From assembly GCA_002049795.1 (NCBI GenBank), contig MUKC01000019.1:1-64000 (forward strand): a DNA stretch of 64,000 nt, given 5' to 3'. Under the pieces are notes generated by a model. It ran no database searches. It saw nothing but the letters and a program-made list of their open reading frames with translations, and was not told the origin of the DNA. Positions 36,985 through 45,864 of this stretch are shown here, piece after piece. Position 1 is the stretch's first letter; every line of letters begins with the position of its first letter. The DNA comes from Desulfobacca sp. 4484_104. Lineage in GTDB: Bacteria; Desulfobacterota; Desulfobaccia; Desulfobaccales; Desulfobaccaceae. Position numbers and translations under genes: made by a program.

Positions 36985-38346
36985 TTAATACATATACTCC
37001 ATGACCCTCATCCAGTAGCCTTTGAAGACCACGGCGGACAGAAAATAGCCCAGCGGCACATTGATGGCCACCCCGATGGTAAAGGCCCACATCGGCGCCC
37101 AGCCGAACTGGGTCAGTTCTTTAAAGCGGGTCGTATAACCGATGCTGAGAAAGCAGAACAGGAAGGTCCAGGTGCGCAGGGTTTTAATCGGCTTGATCAC
37201 CATCGGACTGATGGAGTTGGAATAAAGCTCGGCCCCGTAAGAGATGCCGATAACGAACATGATCAATGATGCAATAAAAAAGCCGATAACGAATTTCGGA
37301 AACCGCTGCCAGATTTCTCCGACTCCGATGTGGGCCGCGCCGACTGCGCGCTTTTCCCAATAAACTACTGAAATGATAGCCAGAGCCAAGGAGTAGATGC
37401 CAATGAAGATATCCCGGCCAATGACCTTCATCAGGGTGAAGGAGCGAATGGCAGCTTCGTGACCGATAGCCACCGCGGCGGCAAAGCCGGCCGCATCAGC
37501 AAATTCCGAGGTGCCGATCCAGGCCCCCGACACCCCCGGATCCAATGCCAAGGCCCGGCACAGAATGGGCAGGACGTAGATCATCACCAAGGCCCACAGC
37601 GCCACCAAAGAGATCCCTACTGACATATAGTCTTTATGGGCCCGCACCGCTCCACCCACGGCAATGGTCGCTGACACCCCGCAGACCGAGGCCCCGGCCC
37701 CCAGACAGGCCCCGAAATGGGGTTCCAGTTTGAAAAGGCGGGTGGCGGCCAGATAAACGGTCAGGAAGGTGGTTACCGCTACTATGGTGGCCTGTAAGAT
37801 GGCAATCCCGCCCGAGTAGATAATCAGGGTAAACGGCAGGGTGGCACCCAACAGGATGATGCCGGTTTTGATGTAGTATTCTACCCGAAAGGCGACCTCC
37901 ATCCAGCGCGGGAATAATCCCAGGTTGCCTAATATTAACCCGACAGCCAGGGCCACCAAGGGCGCCTCCAGATTGTTTTCCTTAAAAAACTTAGAGTTGG
38001 AGACCACATAGATGATCAGACACATAATATAGAGCAGAGTAAAGCCCCGGACATAATCGATGATATCCACCTTCATGATCCCGCAGCTCATGGTAAAGAT
38101 GACCAGCCAGATAATAAAGTTGATCACATACCAGGGCCACCGGGCCGCGAAGTCGGCGCCTACCTGGCCGAGCGAGGTCCAATTGCTGGGGGGCGAAACC
38201 GCGGCCAACTTGATGCTGGCCCCGCCCCAATAGAACAGTAGAGCAATGGCAATCAGTCCCAGCGCCAGGTAAATAGCCCAGTTATCTTCTTTCAGAAGCC
38301 AGGTTGGAAGTTCTCTGTCCACCCGGCCCGCATTTTCTACCGCCAT
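36985..38346 (-). CDS. YeiH-family putative sulfate exporter
   Basis: 453-aa polytopic membrane protein of the YeiH/PSE family (Cons_hypoth698), annotated as putative sulfate exporters though transport has rarely been proven. The family core starts near residue 130 (PLVALAVGLILGNLGLFP), with GIILLGATLPFTLI, the motif GAGASVCGVSATIAVGGAV and a C-terminal helix bundle. The first 130 residues form an extension with about three membrane helices, making the protein about 100 aa longer than E. coli YeiH. A strong AGGGGAGGG site precedes ATG 38346. Monocistronic. In a sulfate reducer it might move sulfur anions, which is inference. Confidence 0.85.
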   Translation of the reverse strand: MAVENAGRVDRELPTWLLKEDNWAIYLALGLIAIALLFYWGGASIKLAAVSPPSNWTSLGQVGADFAARWPWYVINFIIWLVIFTMSCGIMKVDIIDYVRGFTLLYIMCLIIYVVSNSKFFKENNLEAPLVALAVGLILGNLGLFPRWMEVAFRVEYYIKTGIILLGATLPFTLIIYSGGIAILQATIVAVTTFLTVYLAATRLFKLEPHFGACLGAGASVCGVSATIAVGGAVRAHKDYMSVGISLVALWALVMIYVLPILCRALALDPGVSGAWIGTSEFADAAGFAAAVAIGHEAAIRSFTLMKVIGRDIFIGIYSLALAIISVVYWEKRAVGAAHIGVGEIWQRFPKFVIGFFIASLIMFVIGISYGAELYSNSISPMVIKPIKTLRTWTFLFCFLSIGYTTRFKELTQFGWAPMWAFTIGVAINVPLGYFLSAVVFKGYWMRVMEYMY

Positions 38347-38484
38347 TGACCGACCCTCCCCTAAACCATGCTTGTGGCCAATTTTTAAAGATTCTAGAGA
38401 TCTATCTTTTTTTCCATTCGGTAATATTTAAGACCCAGTAAGAATTTTTGTCAAGTGAATCAGTTTCTTCCCTGAATTTTAACC

Positions 38485-38522
38485 AAAACAGGCCCTGAAG
38501 GTCAGCCTCCAGGGCCTGTTTT
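38485..38522 (-). terminator. Rho-independent terminator of the nuo operon
   Basis: Perfect 13-base arms AAAACAGGCCCTG and CAGGGCCTGTTTT with a 12-base loop. On the minus strand the hairpin is followed by a T-run, 60 bases after the nuoN stop. The symmetric A/T ends make it able to work in both directions. Confidence 0.85.
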
Positions 38523-38584
38523 ATCTCTCCGGAGAGAGGAGAAGGTCGGGGCTCTCTCCTCAGCTCGACATTGTCACCGTTTAA

Positions 38585-40042
38585 TTATAAACCGACAAAG
38601 ATCTTGACACTATTCAGAGCCAACTCATAAATTGGTCCCGGGAAGACCCCGATTGCCAGCACCCCGGCCGCGGTTAACAAGACGGCCGAAGAAATAGCCG
38701 GGGTCATAGTCACTGGCCCCAACTCAGCTTCGGCCGGGCGCATATACATCAAGACGGTAATCCGTAAATAGTAAAAAACCGAGACCAAACTATTCATCAC
38801 GCCGATGATCGCCAACCAGATATAGCCCGCTTCCACCGCGGCGGAAAAGACATAAAATTTCCCGACAAAGCCGGCCGTAGGAGGAATCCCCGCCAGGGCA
38901 AACATAAAGACGCTCATGGCGGCGGCCAAGGCCGGGTACTGAAACCCTAAGCCACAATAGTCATAAATATTAATATAATTGTCTTTTTTCCGAGCTACCA
39001 AGATAACAATGGCAAAGGCCCCTATATTCATCAGGGTATAAGCCACCAGATAATACAGGAAGCTGATGGCACCCAACTGGTTAGCCGCAACCAGCGCTAC
39101 CAACAGGTATCCGGCATGCGCAATAGATGAATAAGCCAACATGCGTTTAATGTTGGTTTGGGCGATAGCTACCACATTCCCCAGGGTCATGGTAGCGACG
39201 GCCAACCCCCACAACAACATGTTCCATTCCATCTTGATTTCGGGGAATACCAGGAAAAATATCCGTACGAATGCAGCAAAGGCGGCAGCTTTGGTGCCCA
39301 CCGACATAAACGCGGTTACTGAGGTAGGCGCCCCTTCATAGACATCCGGGGTCCACATGTGGAAGGGTACCGAAGATACTTTAAATCCGAAGCCGACAAT
39401 CAACAGCCCCATACCAAACAACAGCAGGGGATTTGTGCCTACCCCGGCCTTGATTGCCTGGGCTAAATCATCCAGAAACAGACTTCCGGTCGCCCCATAG
39501 AGCATGGCCATGCCAAATAATAAGAAAGCCGACGAGAAGGCCCCCAGGATCAGGTACTTGAGTGCGGCTTCGTTGGATTTGATGTCTTCGCGGAATAGCC
39601 CGGCTAGGATGTAGATGGCGATGGATAAAATTTCCAAACCCAGGAAAATCAGAATCAGATGACCGCCGGCCGCCATGAGCATCATGCCGATGGTCGCAAA
39701 GATCAGCAGGGTATAATACTCTTCCAGGTTACGGTGATAATCTTCCAGATACTTAATAGAAATCAGGATGGTCAGGGCCGTGGCCAAAAGGAATATTAGG
39801 TAAAAGAAGAAAGCAAAATTATCGACGTAGATCATCCGGGCAAAATCAGTGCCACTTCGGTTCCACAGCATCGTGGTCTGGACCGCGGCAATTACCAGGG
39901 CGATCAGACTGAGGTAGGGAAAGTAACCTTTTTTGCCTTTTGGGGTCAGCGCGTCCATCAACAGGAGCAGCAGCCCGGCCACAGTTAAGGTCAGCAGCGG
40001 CCCAATATTGCTTAAGGTAATGCTGGGAATGCTGATGGTCAT
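38585..40042 (-). CDS. nuoN: NADH-quinone oxidoreductase subunit N
   Basis: 485-aa antiporter-like membrane subunit, one of three proton-pumping modules of complex I. About 14 helices; the conserved block VSSVPFHMWTPDVYEGAPTS marks the Mrp-like core, and the charged Lys residues in KSNEAALKYLILGAFSSA and NIKRMLAYSSIAHAGYLL are those of the pump channels. Last gene of the operon, overlapping nuoM by 4 bases and followed by a strong terminator. Confidence 0.96.
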   Translation of the reverse strand: MTISIPSITLSNIGPLLTLTVAGLLLLLMDALTPKGKKGYFPYLSLIALVIAAVQTTMLWNRSGTDFARMIYVDNFAFFFYLIFLLATALTILISIKYLEDYHRNLEEYYTLLIFATIGMMLMAAGGHLILIFLGLEILSIAIYILAGLFREDIKSNEAALKYLILGAFSSAFLLFGMAMLYGATGSLFLDDLAQAIKAGVGTNPLLLFGMGLLIVGFGFKVSSVPFHMWTPDVYEGAPTSVTAFMSVGTKAAAFAAFVRIFFLVFPEIKMEWNMLLWGLAVATMTLGNVVAIAQTNIKRMLAYSSIAHAGYLLVALVAANQLGAISFLYYLVAYTLMNIGAFAIVILVARKKDNYINIYDYCGLGFQYPALAAAMSVFMFALAGIPPTAGFVGKFYVFSAAVEAGYIWLAIIGVMNSLVSVFYYLRITVLMYMRPAEAELGPVTMTPAISSAVLLTAAGVLAIGVFPGPIYELALNSVKIFVGL

Positions 40043-41574
40043 CTTATATCCCCCTTAATCACATCAACTAATGCCACTTTTGGTGCTTTAGCCCGTTCCA
40101 TACGGGCTATAAAGTTTTCCGTCGACGCCTTGGTTTTATTTAAGAAGGTGTTGGGGTAAATCCCGATCCAAACAATAAATATAAGAAGCGGGACCAGATA
40201 AGCGATTTCCCGCGTGGTCAGATCGGGCAGGTTGCGGTTTTTCTCATTGGTAACCACCCCGAACATCACGCGCTGGAACATCCACAGCATATAGCAGGCC
40301 GCGAAAATCACCCCGGAAGCCCCTAAAATCGCATAAATTTTATTTATCTTAAAAGCTCCCAACAGAATCAGGAATTCCCCCACAAACCCATTAAGCCCGG
40401 GAAGTCCGATGGACGACAAGGCCACGACCATGAAAATCGCTGCGTAGATCGGCATGGGAGTGGAGAGGCCCCCAAACTCCGCGATTAGACGGGTATGACG
40501 CCGTTCGTAGATGATGCCGACAATCAAGAACAAAGCCCCGGTCGACAGCCCGTGATTAATCATCTGAATAATGCCGCCCTGGACTCCGGCCATATTGTAG
40601 GTAAACAGACCCAGCATCACAAAACCCAAATGGCTCACCGAAGAGAAGGCGATCAGCCGTTTGAGATCTATCTGCATCATGCACACCAGGGCCCCGTAAA
40701 TGATCCCGATAATGGCCAAGACACTGAACAGTGGCACAAAATACCAGGCGGCTTCCGGGAATAACGGCATATTAAAGCGGATAAAACCGTAGGTTCCCAT
40801 TTTCAGTAAGACCGCGGCCAGCATTACGCTGCCGACGGTAGGAGCTTCGGTATGGGCATCCGGCAGCCAGGTATGAAACGGGAACATCGGCACTTTGATG
40901 GCAAAGGCCAAGGCAAAGGCCAAAAACATCCAGAACTGCATCTGGAAGGGGATTTGCAGACCATAGATCTTCAGCAGGTCAAAGGTGTAAACCCCGGTAA
41001 CCTTGTGATGATAGAAATACAACACCAGGATGGCCACTAACATCAGCAGGCTGCCGAACATGGTGAACAGAAAGAACTTGACCGCAGCATAAATCCGGCG
41101 CGCCGGCGCGCCCCACACCCCAATCAACAGATACATGGGGATCAGCATGACTTCCCAGAAAATATAGAACAGGAACAGGTCCAGGGCACAGAAGACCCCG
41201 ATCATGCCGGTTTCCAGGAACAGCAGACAGATCATGAATTCCTTGACTTTGTCTTGGATGTCTTTCCAGCAGGCCATGACGCAGATGGGGGTCAAAAAGG
41301 TCGTCAGCAGTACTAATAAGAGCGAAATACCGTCGATGCCGACATGATAACTGATGCCATAACTGGGGAACCAACTTAGTCGCTCCACAAACTGCATGGC
41401 CGCGGTATCCGAATCAAATCTAAACCATAGAGGTAAAGAAAAGATAAATTCGAGCACTGCCACCACCAGGGTGGTCCATTTAATCACCCACTGGTTTTCC
41501 CGACTCAGCATGGTGATCAGCACCACCCCCAGCATGGGGAAGAAGATCAGGATAGATAAAATCGGCAAATTCAT
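40039..41574 (-). CDS. nuoM: NADH-quinone oxidoreductase subunit M
   Basis: 511-aa antiporter-like subunit. The hallmark block IKVPMFPFHTWLPDAHTEAP, then TVGSVMLAAVLLKMG, and the channel block DLKRLIAFSSVSHLGFVMLG are intact, and FWEVMLIPMYLLIG holds the conserved Glu of helix 5. Located 16 bases after nuoL and overlapping nuoN by 4 bases, so it is translated with both. Confidence 0.97.
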   Translation of the reverse strand: MNLPILSILIFFPMLGVVLITMLSRENQWVIKWTTLVVAVLEFIFSLPLWFRFDSDTAAMQFVERLSWFPSYGISYHVGIDGISLLLVLLTTFLTPICVMACWKDIQDKVKEFMICLLFLETGMIGVFCALDLFLFYIFWEVMLIPMYLLIGVWGAPARRIYAAVKFFLFTMFGSLLMLVAILVLYFYHHKVTGVYTFDLLKIYGLQIPFQMQFWMFLAFALAFAIKVPMFPFHTWLPDAHTEAPTVGSVMLAAVLLKMGTYGFIRFNMPLFPEAAWYFVPLFSVLAIIGIIYGALVCMMQIDLKRLIAFSSVSHLGFVMLGLFTYNMAGVQGGIIQMINHGLSTGALFLIVGIIYERRHTRLIAEFGGLSTPMPIYAAIFMVVALSSIGLPGLNGFVGEFLILLGAFKINKIYAILGASGVIFAACYMLWMFQRVMFGVVTNEKNRNLPDLTTREIAYLVPLLIFIVWIGIYPNTFLNKTKASTENFIARMERAKAPKVALVDVIKGDIR

Positions 41575-41590
41575 CAGTCAGCTCCTTCTC

Positions 41591-43498
41591 CTAGCGCCCG
41601 AGATAGTAACCGGCGATAATAAAGACTCCGATCAATATTGCCAGAGCATAGTTTTGCACATAGCCGGTTTCTAGTTTGCGGATATGGTAACTCAGCCATT
41701 CTACAAGCCCGGCGCTGCCATTCACGGCGCCATCCACTACCTTTTCATCCACACCCTTCCACAGGAAATCGGACCCCATTTTGATGGGATTGACCACGGT
41801 AGCGGCATAGAGTTCGTCGACATAATATTTGTGATAAATCAAGTCATAGAGTAACGGTATTTTTTCGGTAACGAGCTGGGGCAATTCCGGCCGCTTAATA
41901 TACATGCGGTAAGCGGTGTTAATGCCCAATAAAGCAATGATGACGCTGACTACCATCATAAATACTTCAAAACTGATGGGATAGTGAATTTCGGGCCGGT
42001 GCACGTGGGCGATGGCCGGGGCCAGGAACTCATGGAAGACATTGGCACCCTCAATGATCGGAATGCCGACAAATCCACCAATGGTCGACAGAACCGCCAA
42101 GGCAATCAGCGGCAGGGTCATCACCGGCGGCGATTCATGCACATGATGCAGGACTTCCGGTTTTACCCGACTTTCCCCATGGAAGGTCATAAAAATCAGC
42201 CGGAACATATAAAACGCAGTCATAAAGGCCGCAGCGGCAGCTATCATCCAGTAGAGAATATGTCCGTCCACCAAGGACTTAAAAAGAATCTCGTCCTTGC
42301 TGAAAAAACCGGCAAAGGGGAAGATTCCGGCAATGGCCAGGGTGGCCATGATAAAGGTCCAATAGGTAATAGGCAGGTGCTTTTTGAGGTCACCCATATG
42401 CCGCATATCTTGTTCACCACTCAGGGCGTGGATAACGCTGCCGGAACCCAAAAAGAGCAGGGCTTTGAAAAAGGCATGGGTCATGAGATGGAAGATCCCA
42501 GCGGCAAAGGCCCCCACCCCGCAGGCCAGAAACATATATCCTAACTGGCTGACGGTGGAGTAAGCCAAAACCCGCTTGATATCATTCTGAGCCAAACCGA
42601 TAGAAGCCGACATGATCGCCGTGGCGGCACCCACAATGGCGACGACCGTCAGAGATACCGGAGCCAGCACATAGAGGGCACTACAACGGGCCACCATGTA
42701 CACGCCGGCGGTAACCATGGTGGCGGCATGGATCAGGGCGCTGACCGGGGTCGGGCCTTCCATAGCGTCCGGCAACCAGACATATAGCGGCAGTTGGGCG
42801 GATTTGCCGGTAGCTCCGACAAACAGCAACAAGGTAATCGCGGTGATCACCAGGCTGCCCACTTCGAAATTGGTGCCGGCGATAGAAAAAACTTCCCGGA
42901 AATTGATGGTATTAAAGGTCCAAAAGATCAGGAAGATTCCCAACAAGAAGCCGAAATCACCGATGCGGTTGACTACGAAGGCTTTTTTGCCGGCATCGCT
43001 GGCCGATTGTTTTTCATACCAGAAGCCAATCAACAGATAAGAACATAAACCCACGCCTTCCCAGCCCACAAACATCAATAAAAAGTTGTTGGCGGAAACC
43101 AGGACCAGCATGGCGAAAACAAATAAGTTTAGAAAGGAAAAATACCGGGGGTAGCCTTCATCATCATGCATATAACCTACAGAATAGATGTGGATGATAA
43201 AGCTAACCCCAGAAACTACCAGCATCATGATCAGAGACAGCGGATCGACTAAAAATGCTGCCAGGGCATTGAAGTTTCCGGAGCTAATCCAATTATAAAC
43301 TACCACTTCAACCGGTTTGGCATCGGCTGGAAGTTTTAGATATTCCAAGAAGATTAAGATGACGATCAAAAAGGAAATGCCGATAACCGAGCAGCCGACC
43401 AGACTGACGAGCCATTTGGGGACCCGCTTCCCCAGCAAGCCATTAAACAAAAATCCCAGGATCGGCACCAAAGGCACCAGCCAGACATACTCTATCAT
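41591..43498 (-). CDS. nuoL: NADH-quinone oxidoreductase subunit L
   Basis: 635-aa distal antiporter subunit with the long lateral helix at the C-terminus. Key blocks are FVGWEGVGLCSYLLIGFW (helix-5 Glu), KSAQLPLYVWLPDAMEGPTP (helix-7 region) and DIKRVLAYSTVSQLGYMFL. The C-terminal region after about residue 520 carries the amphipathic arm and last helix. Length fits typical NuoL (610-650). Ten bases separate it from nuoK. Confidence 0.97.
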   Translation of the reverse strand: MIEYVWLVPLVPILGFLFNGLLGKRVPKWLVSLVGCSVIGISFLIVILIFLEYLKLPADAKPVEVVVYNWISSGNFNALAAFLVDPLSLIMMLVVSGVSFIIHIYSVGYMHDDEGYPRYFSFLNLFVFAMLVLVSANNFLLMFVGWEGVGLCSYLLIGFWYEKQSASDAGKKAFVVNRIGDFGFLLGIFLIFWTFNTINFREVFSIAGTNFEVGSLVITAITLLLFVGATGKSAQLPLYVWLPDAMEGPTPVSALIHAATMVTAGVYMVARCSALYVLAPVSLTVVAIVGAATAIMSASIGLAQNDIKRVLAYSTVSQLGYMFLACGVGAFAAGIFHLMTHAFFKALLFLGSGSVIHALSGEQDMRHMGDLKKHLPITYWTFIMATLAIAGIFPFAGFFSKDEILFKSLVDGHILYWMIAAAAAFMTAFYMFRLIFMTFHGESRVKPEVLHHVHESPPVMTLPLIALAVLSTIGGFVGIPIIEGANVFHEFLAPAIAHVHRPEIHYPISFEVFMMVVSVIIALLGINTAYRMYIKRPELPQLVTEKIPLLYDLIYHKYYVDELYAATVVNPIKMGSDFLWKGVDEKVVDGAVNGSAGLVEWLSYHIRKLETGYVQNYALAILIGVFIIAGYYLGR

Positions 43499-43508
43499 GG
43501 CCTGCTCC

Positions 43509-43814
43509 TTACCACTTCATGAGATTAAGTTCATCAACATTAACGGTGGCTTTATTACGGAAGATGGCGACAATCAGCGCCAATCCGACGGCTACCTCAG
43601 CGGCGGCCACCGTCATGACAAAAAAGACAAACATCTGCCCATCTATGGCCTGGTAGTGATCGGCGAACCCGACCAGGGACAGATTCACGGCGTTGAGCAT
43701 CATTTCAATACACATAAAGATGATGATGGCGTTGCGCCGGATCAGGACCCCGATAACTCCGATGGCAAACAGGGCGCTGCTGAGAGCTATGTAGTATAGC
43801 AAAGGCACTACCAT
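43509..43814 (-). CDS. nuoK: NADH-quinone oxidoreductase subunit K
   Basis: 101-aa three-helix subunit of the membrane arm, homologous to MrpC. The helix-2 block [20 protein letters not shown] holds the essential Glu, with the second conserved Glu in [18 protein letters not shown] 75-base spacer separates it from nuoJ, wider than other gaps in the operon but without clear promoter signals. Confidence 0.96.
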   Translation of the reverse strand: MVVPLLYYIALSSALFAIGVIGVLIRRNAIIIFMCIEMMLNAVNLSLVGFADHYQAIDGQMFVFFVMTVAAAEVAVGLALIVAIFRNKATVNVDELNLMKW

Positions 43815-43889
43815 TTCTATTTTCCCCCTCAGTTCCAGTGAACTATTTTTACTGGGGTTAAGCCAGGCCTGAGAACCGGCCCGATAAAC

Positions 43890-44393
43890 TCAATCTAGTC
43901 TGGCCCAGGCCAGAATAACCGCCCCGATTAAGGCCACTAATAACAGGACCGATGTAACTTCGAAGGGCAGTAGATAATCGGTAAACAATGAACGGGCCAC
44001 TGCCTCGGCGCTGCCAAATCCGGGTACATTTTCTTTGGCAGGCCCCAGATTGATTCGGGTGCAAGTATAAATCACCAAGAGAGCTGTCACCCCGGCCAGG
44101 GCCGCGCCGCTGAGCTTTTGGGCTAAATGCTGTTTTTCCCCGCCTTCTTCTGGATGCCGTAAATTGAGCAGCATGATCACGAACAGGAAAAGCACCATGA
44201 TCGCCCCGGCGTAAACGATCACCTGAATGGCCGCAATAAACTCGGCATGGGCCAGCAGATAGATCCCTGCCACCGTAAAGAAGTTAAGGATCAGGTATAA
44301 GGCGCTCCGCACCGGGTTAACCTGGATAACCACCAGCACCCCCGAAATCAGGGCCACCGCAGCCAGAATTAAAAATAACACTTCCATTCTCAA
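43890..44393 (-). CDS. nuoJ: NADH-quinone oxidoreductase subunit J
   Basis: 167-aa subunit with five membrane helices at the junction of the Q-module and the pumps. The conserved block AIQVIVYAGAIMVLFLFVIM is present, including the helix-3 region that forms a pi-bulge in complex I. Begins 27 bases after nuoI. The frame 43858-44064 on the same strand is a shadow. Confidence 0.95.
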   Translation of the reverse strand: MRMEVLFLILAAVALISGVLVVIQVNPVRSALYLILNFFTVAGIYLLAHAEFIAAIQVIVYAGAIMVLFLFVIMLLNLRHPEEGGEKQHLAQKLSGAALAGVTALLVIYTCTRINLGPAKENVPGFGSAEAVARSLFTDYLLPFEVTSVLLLVALIGAVILAWARLD

Positions 44394-44420
44394 AACTCCT
44401 TAACCCCGAAACTTGAGGAA

Positions 44421-44825
44421 TTAAGCCTTAGCCCTCAGCTTCTCCAGATCGTAGATCAACACCCGTTTATCATACTGGGCCAACTCATATTTATTGTTCA
44501 GGGCAATGGCCCCCTTGGGACAGGCTTCCTGACAGAAGCCACAGAAGATACAACGGGTCAAGTCAATGACAAACTCCGCCGGATATTTTTCGTGGTTTGG
44601 ACCTTCGGCTGGGGTGATCTTGGTAATCGCCCGAGACGGGCAAACCGTCATGCACAAGGTACAGGCCACACACTTGAGACGACCATCCTCATCCACCTGT
44701 AATTCCGGATGCCCCCTAAATCTTGGATAAACCTGGCGTTTCTCTTCCGGATATTGCAGGGTAATCGGCTTGGAGACACAATGTTTTAAAGTGGTGGCTA
44801 AGCCTTTGATTAAGGGATAAATCAT
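44421..44825 (-). CDS. nuoI: NADH-quinone oxidoreductase subunit I
   Basis: 134-aa ferredoxin-like subunit of the peripheral arm with two [4Fe-4S] clusters (N6a and N6b). The two Cys motifs are CVACTLCMTVCP and CIFCGFCQEACP. It is shorter than the E. coli protein (180 aa) at the ends but the core is complete. It connects the electron path to NuoB. Start ATG 44825 follows nuoH by 10 bases. Confidence 0.96.
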   Translation of the reverse strand: MIYPLIKGLATTLKHCVSKPITLQYPEEKRQVYPRFRGHPELQVDEDGRLKCVACTLCMTVCPSRAITKITPAEGPNHEKYPAEFVIDLTRCIFCGFCQEACPKGAIALNNKYELAQYDKRVLIYDLEKLRAKA

Positions 44826-44835
44826 GGTCTTACCT

Positions 44836-45861
44836 CTAGAGATACATCATGACGACGCCGGTTAAGAGGATATTAAGTAACGCCAGGGGGATAAGGACCT
44901 TCCAGCCAAAGTACATCAGTTGGTCAAAGCGAAAGCGGGGATAGGTCCCACGAACCCAGATAAACAAGAATATTAAGGCAAAAGTTTTGATTAAGAACCA
45001 AACAATGGGGGGCAAAAATGGCCCTTGCCAGCCACCCAGGAACAGGGTTACGGCCAAAGCACTGGCGATAATCATATGGCCGTACTCACCCAGCATCAAC
45101 AGCCCCCATTTCATGGAGCTGTATTCGGTCTGGTAACCCGCCACCAATTCATTTTCACACTCAATCAGATCAAAGGGAGTCCGGGCACATTCGGCAAAAG
45201 CCGCACACAGATAAAGGAGGAAGCCGAGTGGTTGGTAAACAATAAACCACATACTCTTCTGAGCTTCAACAATGGTTACCAGGCTCAGGCTGCCGGCCAC
45301 CATCAGCACTCCGATCACTGACAGCCCCAAGGCTACTTCATAACTGACCATCTGGGCGCAGAGCCGCAGGCCGCCCAACAAGGAGTACTTGTTATTGGAG
45401 GCCCAGCCGCCGATTACCGCGCCATAAACGGCCAATGAAGAGATGGCAAAGATATACAGGAGGCCAATGTTGACATCGGCAACAACCCCGCGGTTGAGCG
45501 CAGCCACGGTTAGATCTACCTGATAGCCATAAATGGTCAGGCTATCGGGGAGGATGCGATCAGCAAAAGGAATCGCCGCCAAGGGTAGAAAGGCGGTGAT
45601 GGCCACAATCATGGGCGCCAGTTCAAAAAGCGTCTTATTGGCATGGGGCGGGGTAAACTCTTCTTTAAACAAGAGCTTGATCATGTCAGCCAGAGGTTGC
45701 AGCAACCCCCAGGGACCCACCCGGTTGGGACCATAGCGTAATTGGATAAACCCCAAGACCTTGCGCTCCATCAACACCACATAGGCAATGGTAGTGAGGA
45801 AAACCACCAGGACCAGGGTAATTTTGACAACCATCAAGCCTACGAGCACCGGCAGGTTCAT
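44836..45861 (-). CDS. nuoH: NADH-quinone oxidoreductase subunit H
   Basis: 341-aa membrane subunit that helps form the quinone-binding cavity. Conserved blocks are LMERKVLGFIQLRYGPNRVG, the acidic loop ECARTPFDLIECENELVAGY and GTYPRFRFDQLMYFGWK. Eight helices are expected. The start lies 3 bases after the nuoG stop. Confidence 0.97.
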   Translation of the reverse strand: MNLPVLVGLMVVKITLVLVVFLTTIAYVVLMERKVLGFIQLRYGPNRVGPWGLLQPLADMIKLLFKEEFTPPHANKTLFELAPMIVAITAFLPLAAIPFADRILPDSLTIYGYQVDLTVAALNRGVVADVNIGLLYIFAISSLAVYGAVIGGWASNNKYSLLGGLRLCAQMVSYEVALGLSVIGVLMVAGSLSLVTIVEAQKSMWFIVYQPLGFLLYLCAAFAECARTPFDLIECENELVAGYQTEYSSMKWGLLMLGEYGHMIIASALAVTLFLGGWQGPFLPPIVWFLIKTFALIFLFIWVRGTYPRFRFDQLMYFGWKVLIPLALLNILLTGVVMMYL

Positions 45862-45864
45862 CTT

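Noticed and set aside
43815-43889. Missing small gene between nuoJ and nuoK
   Set aside because: The 75-base gap is too short and carries no start with a ribosome site.
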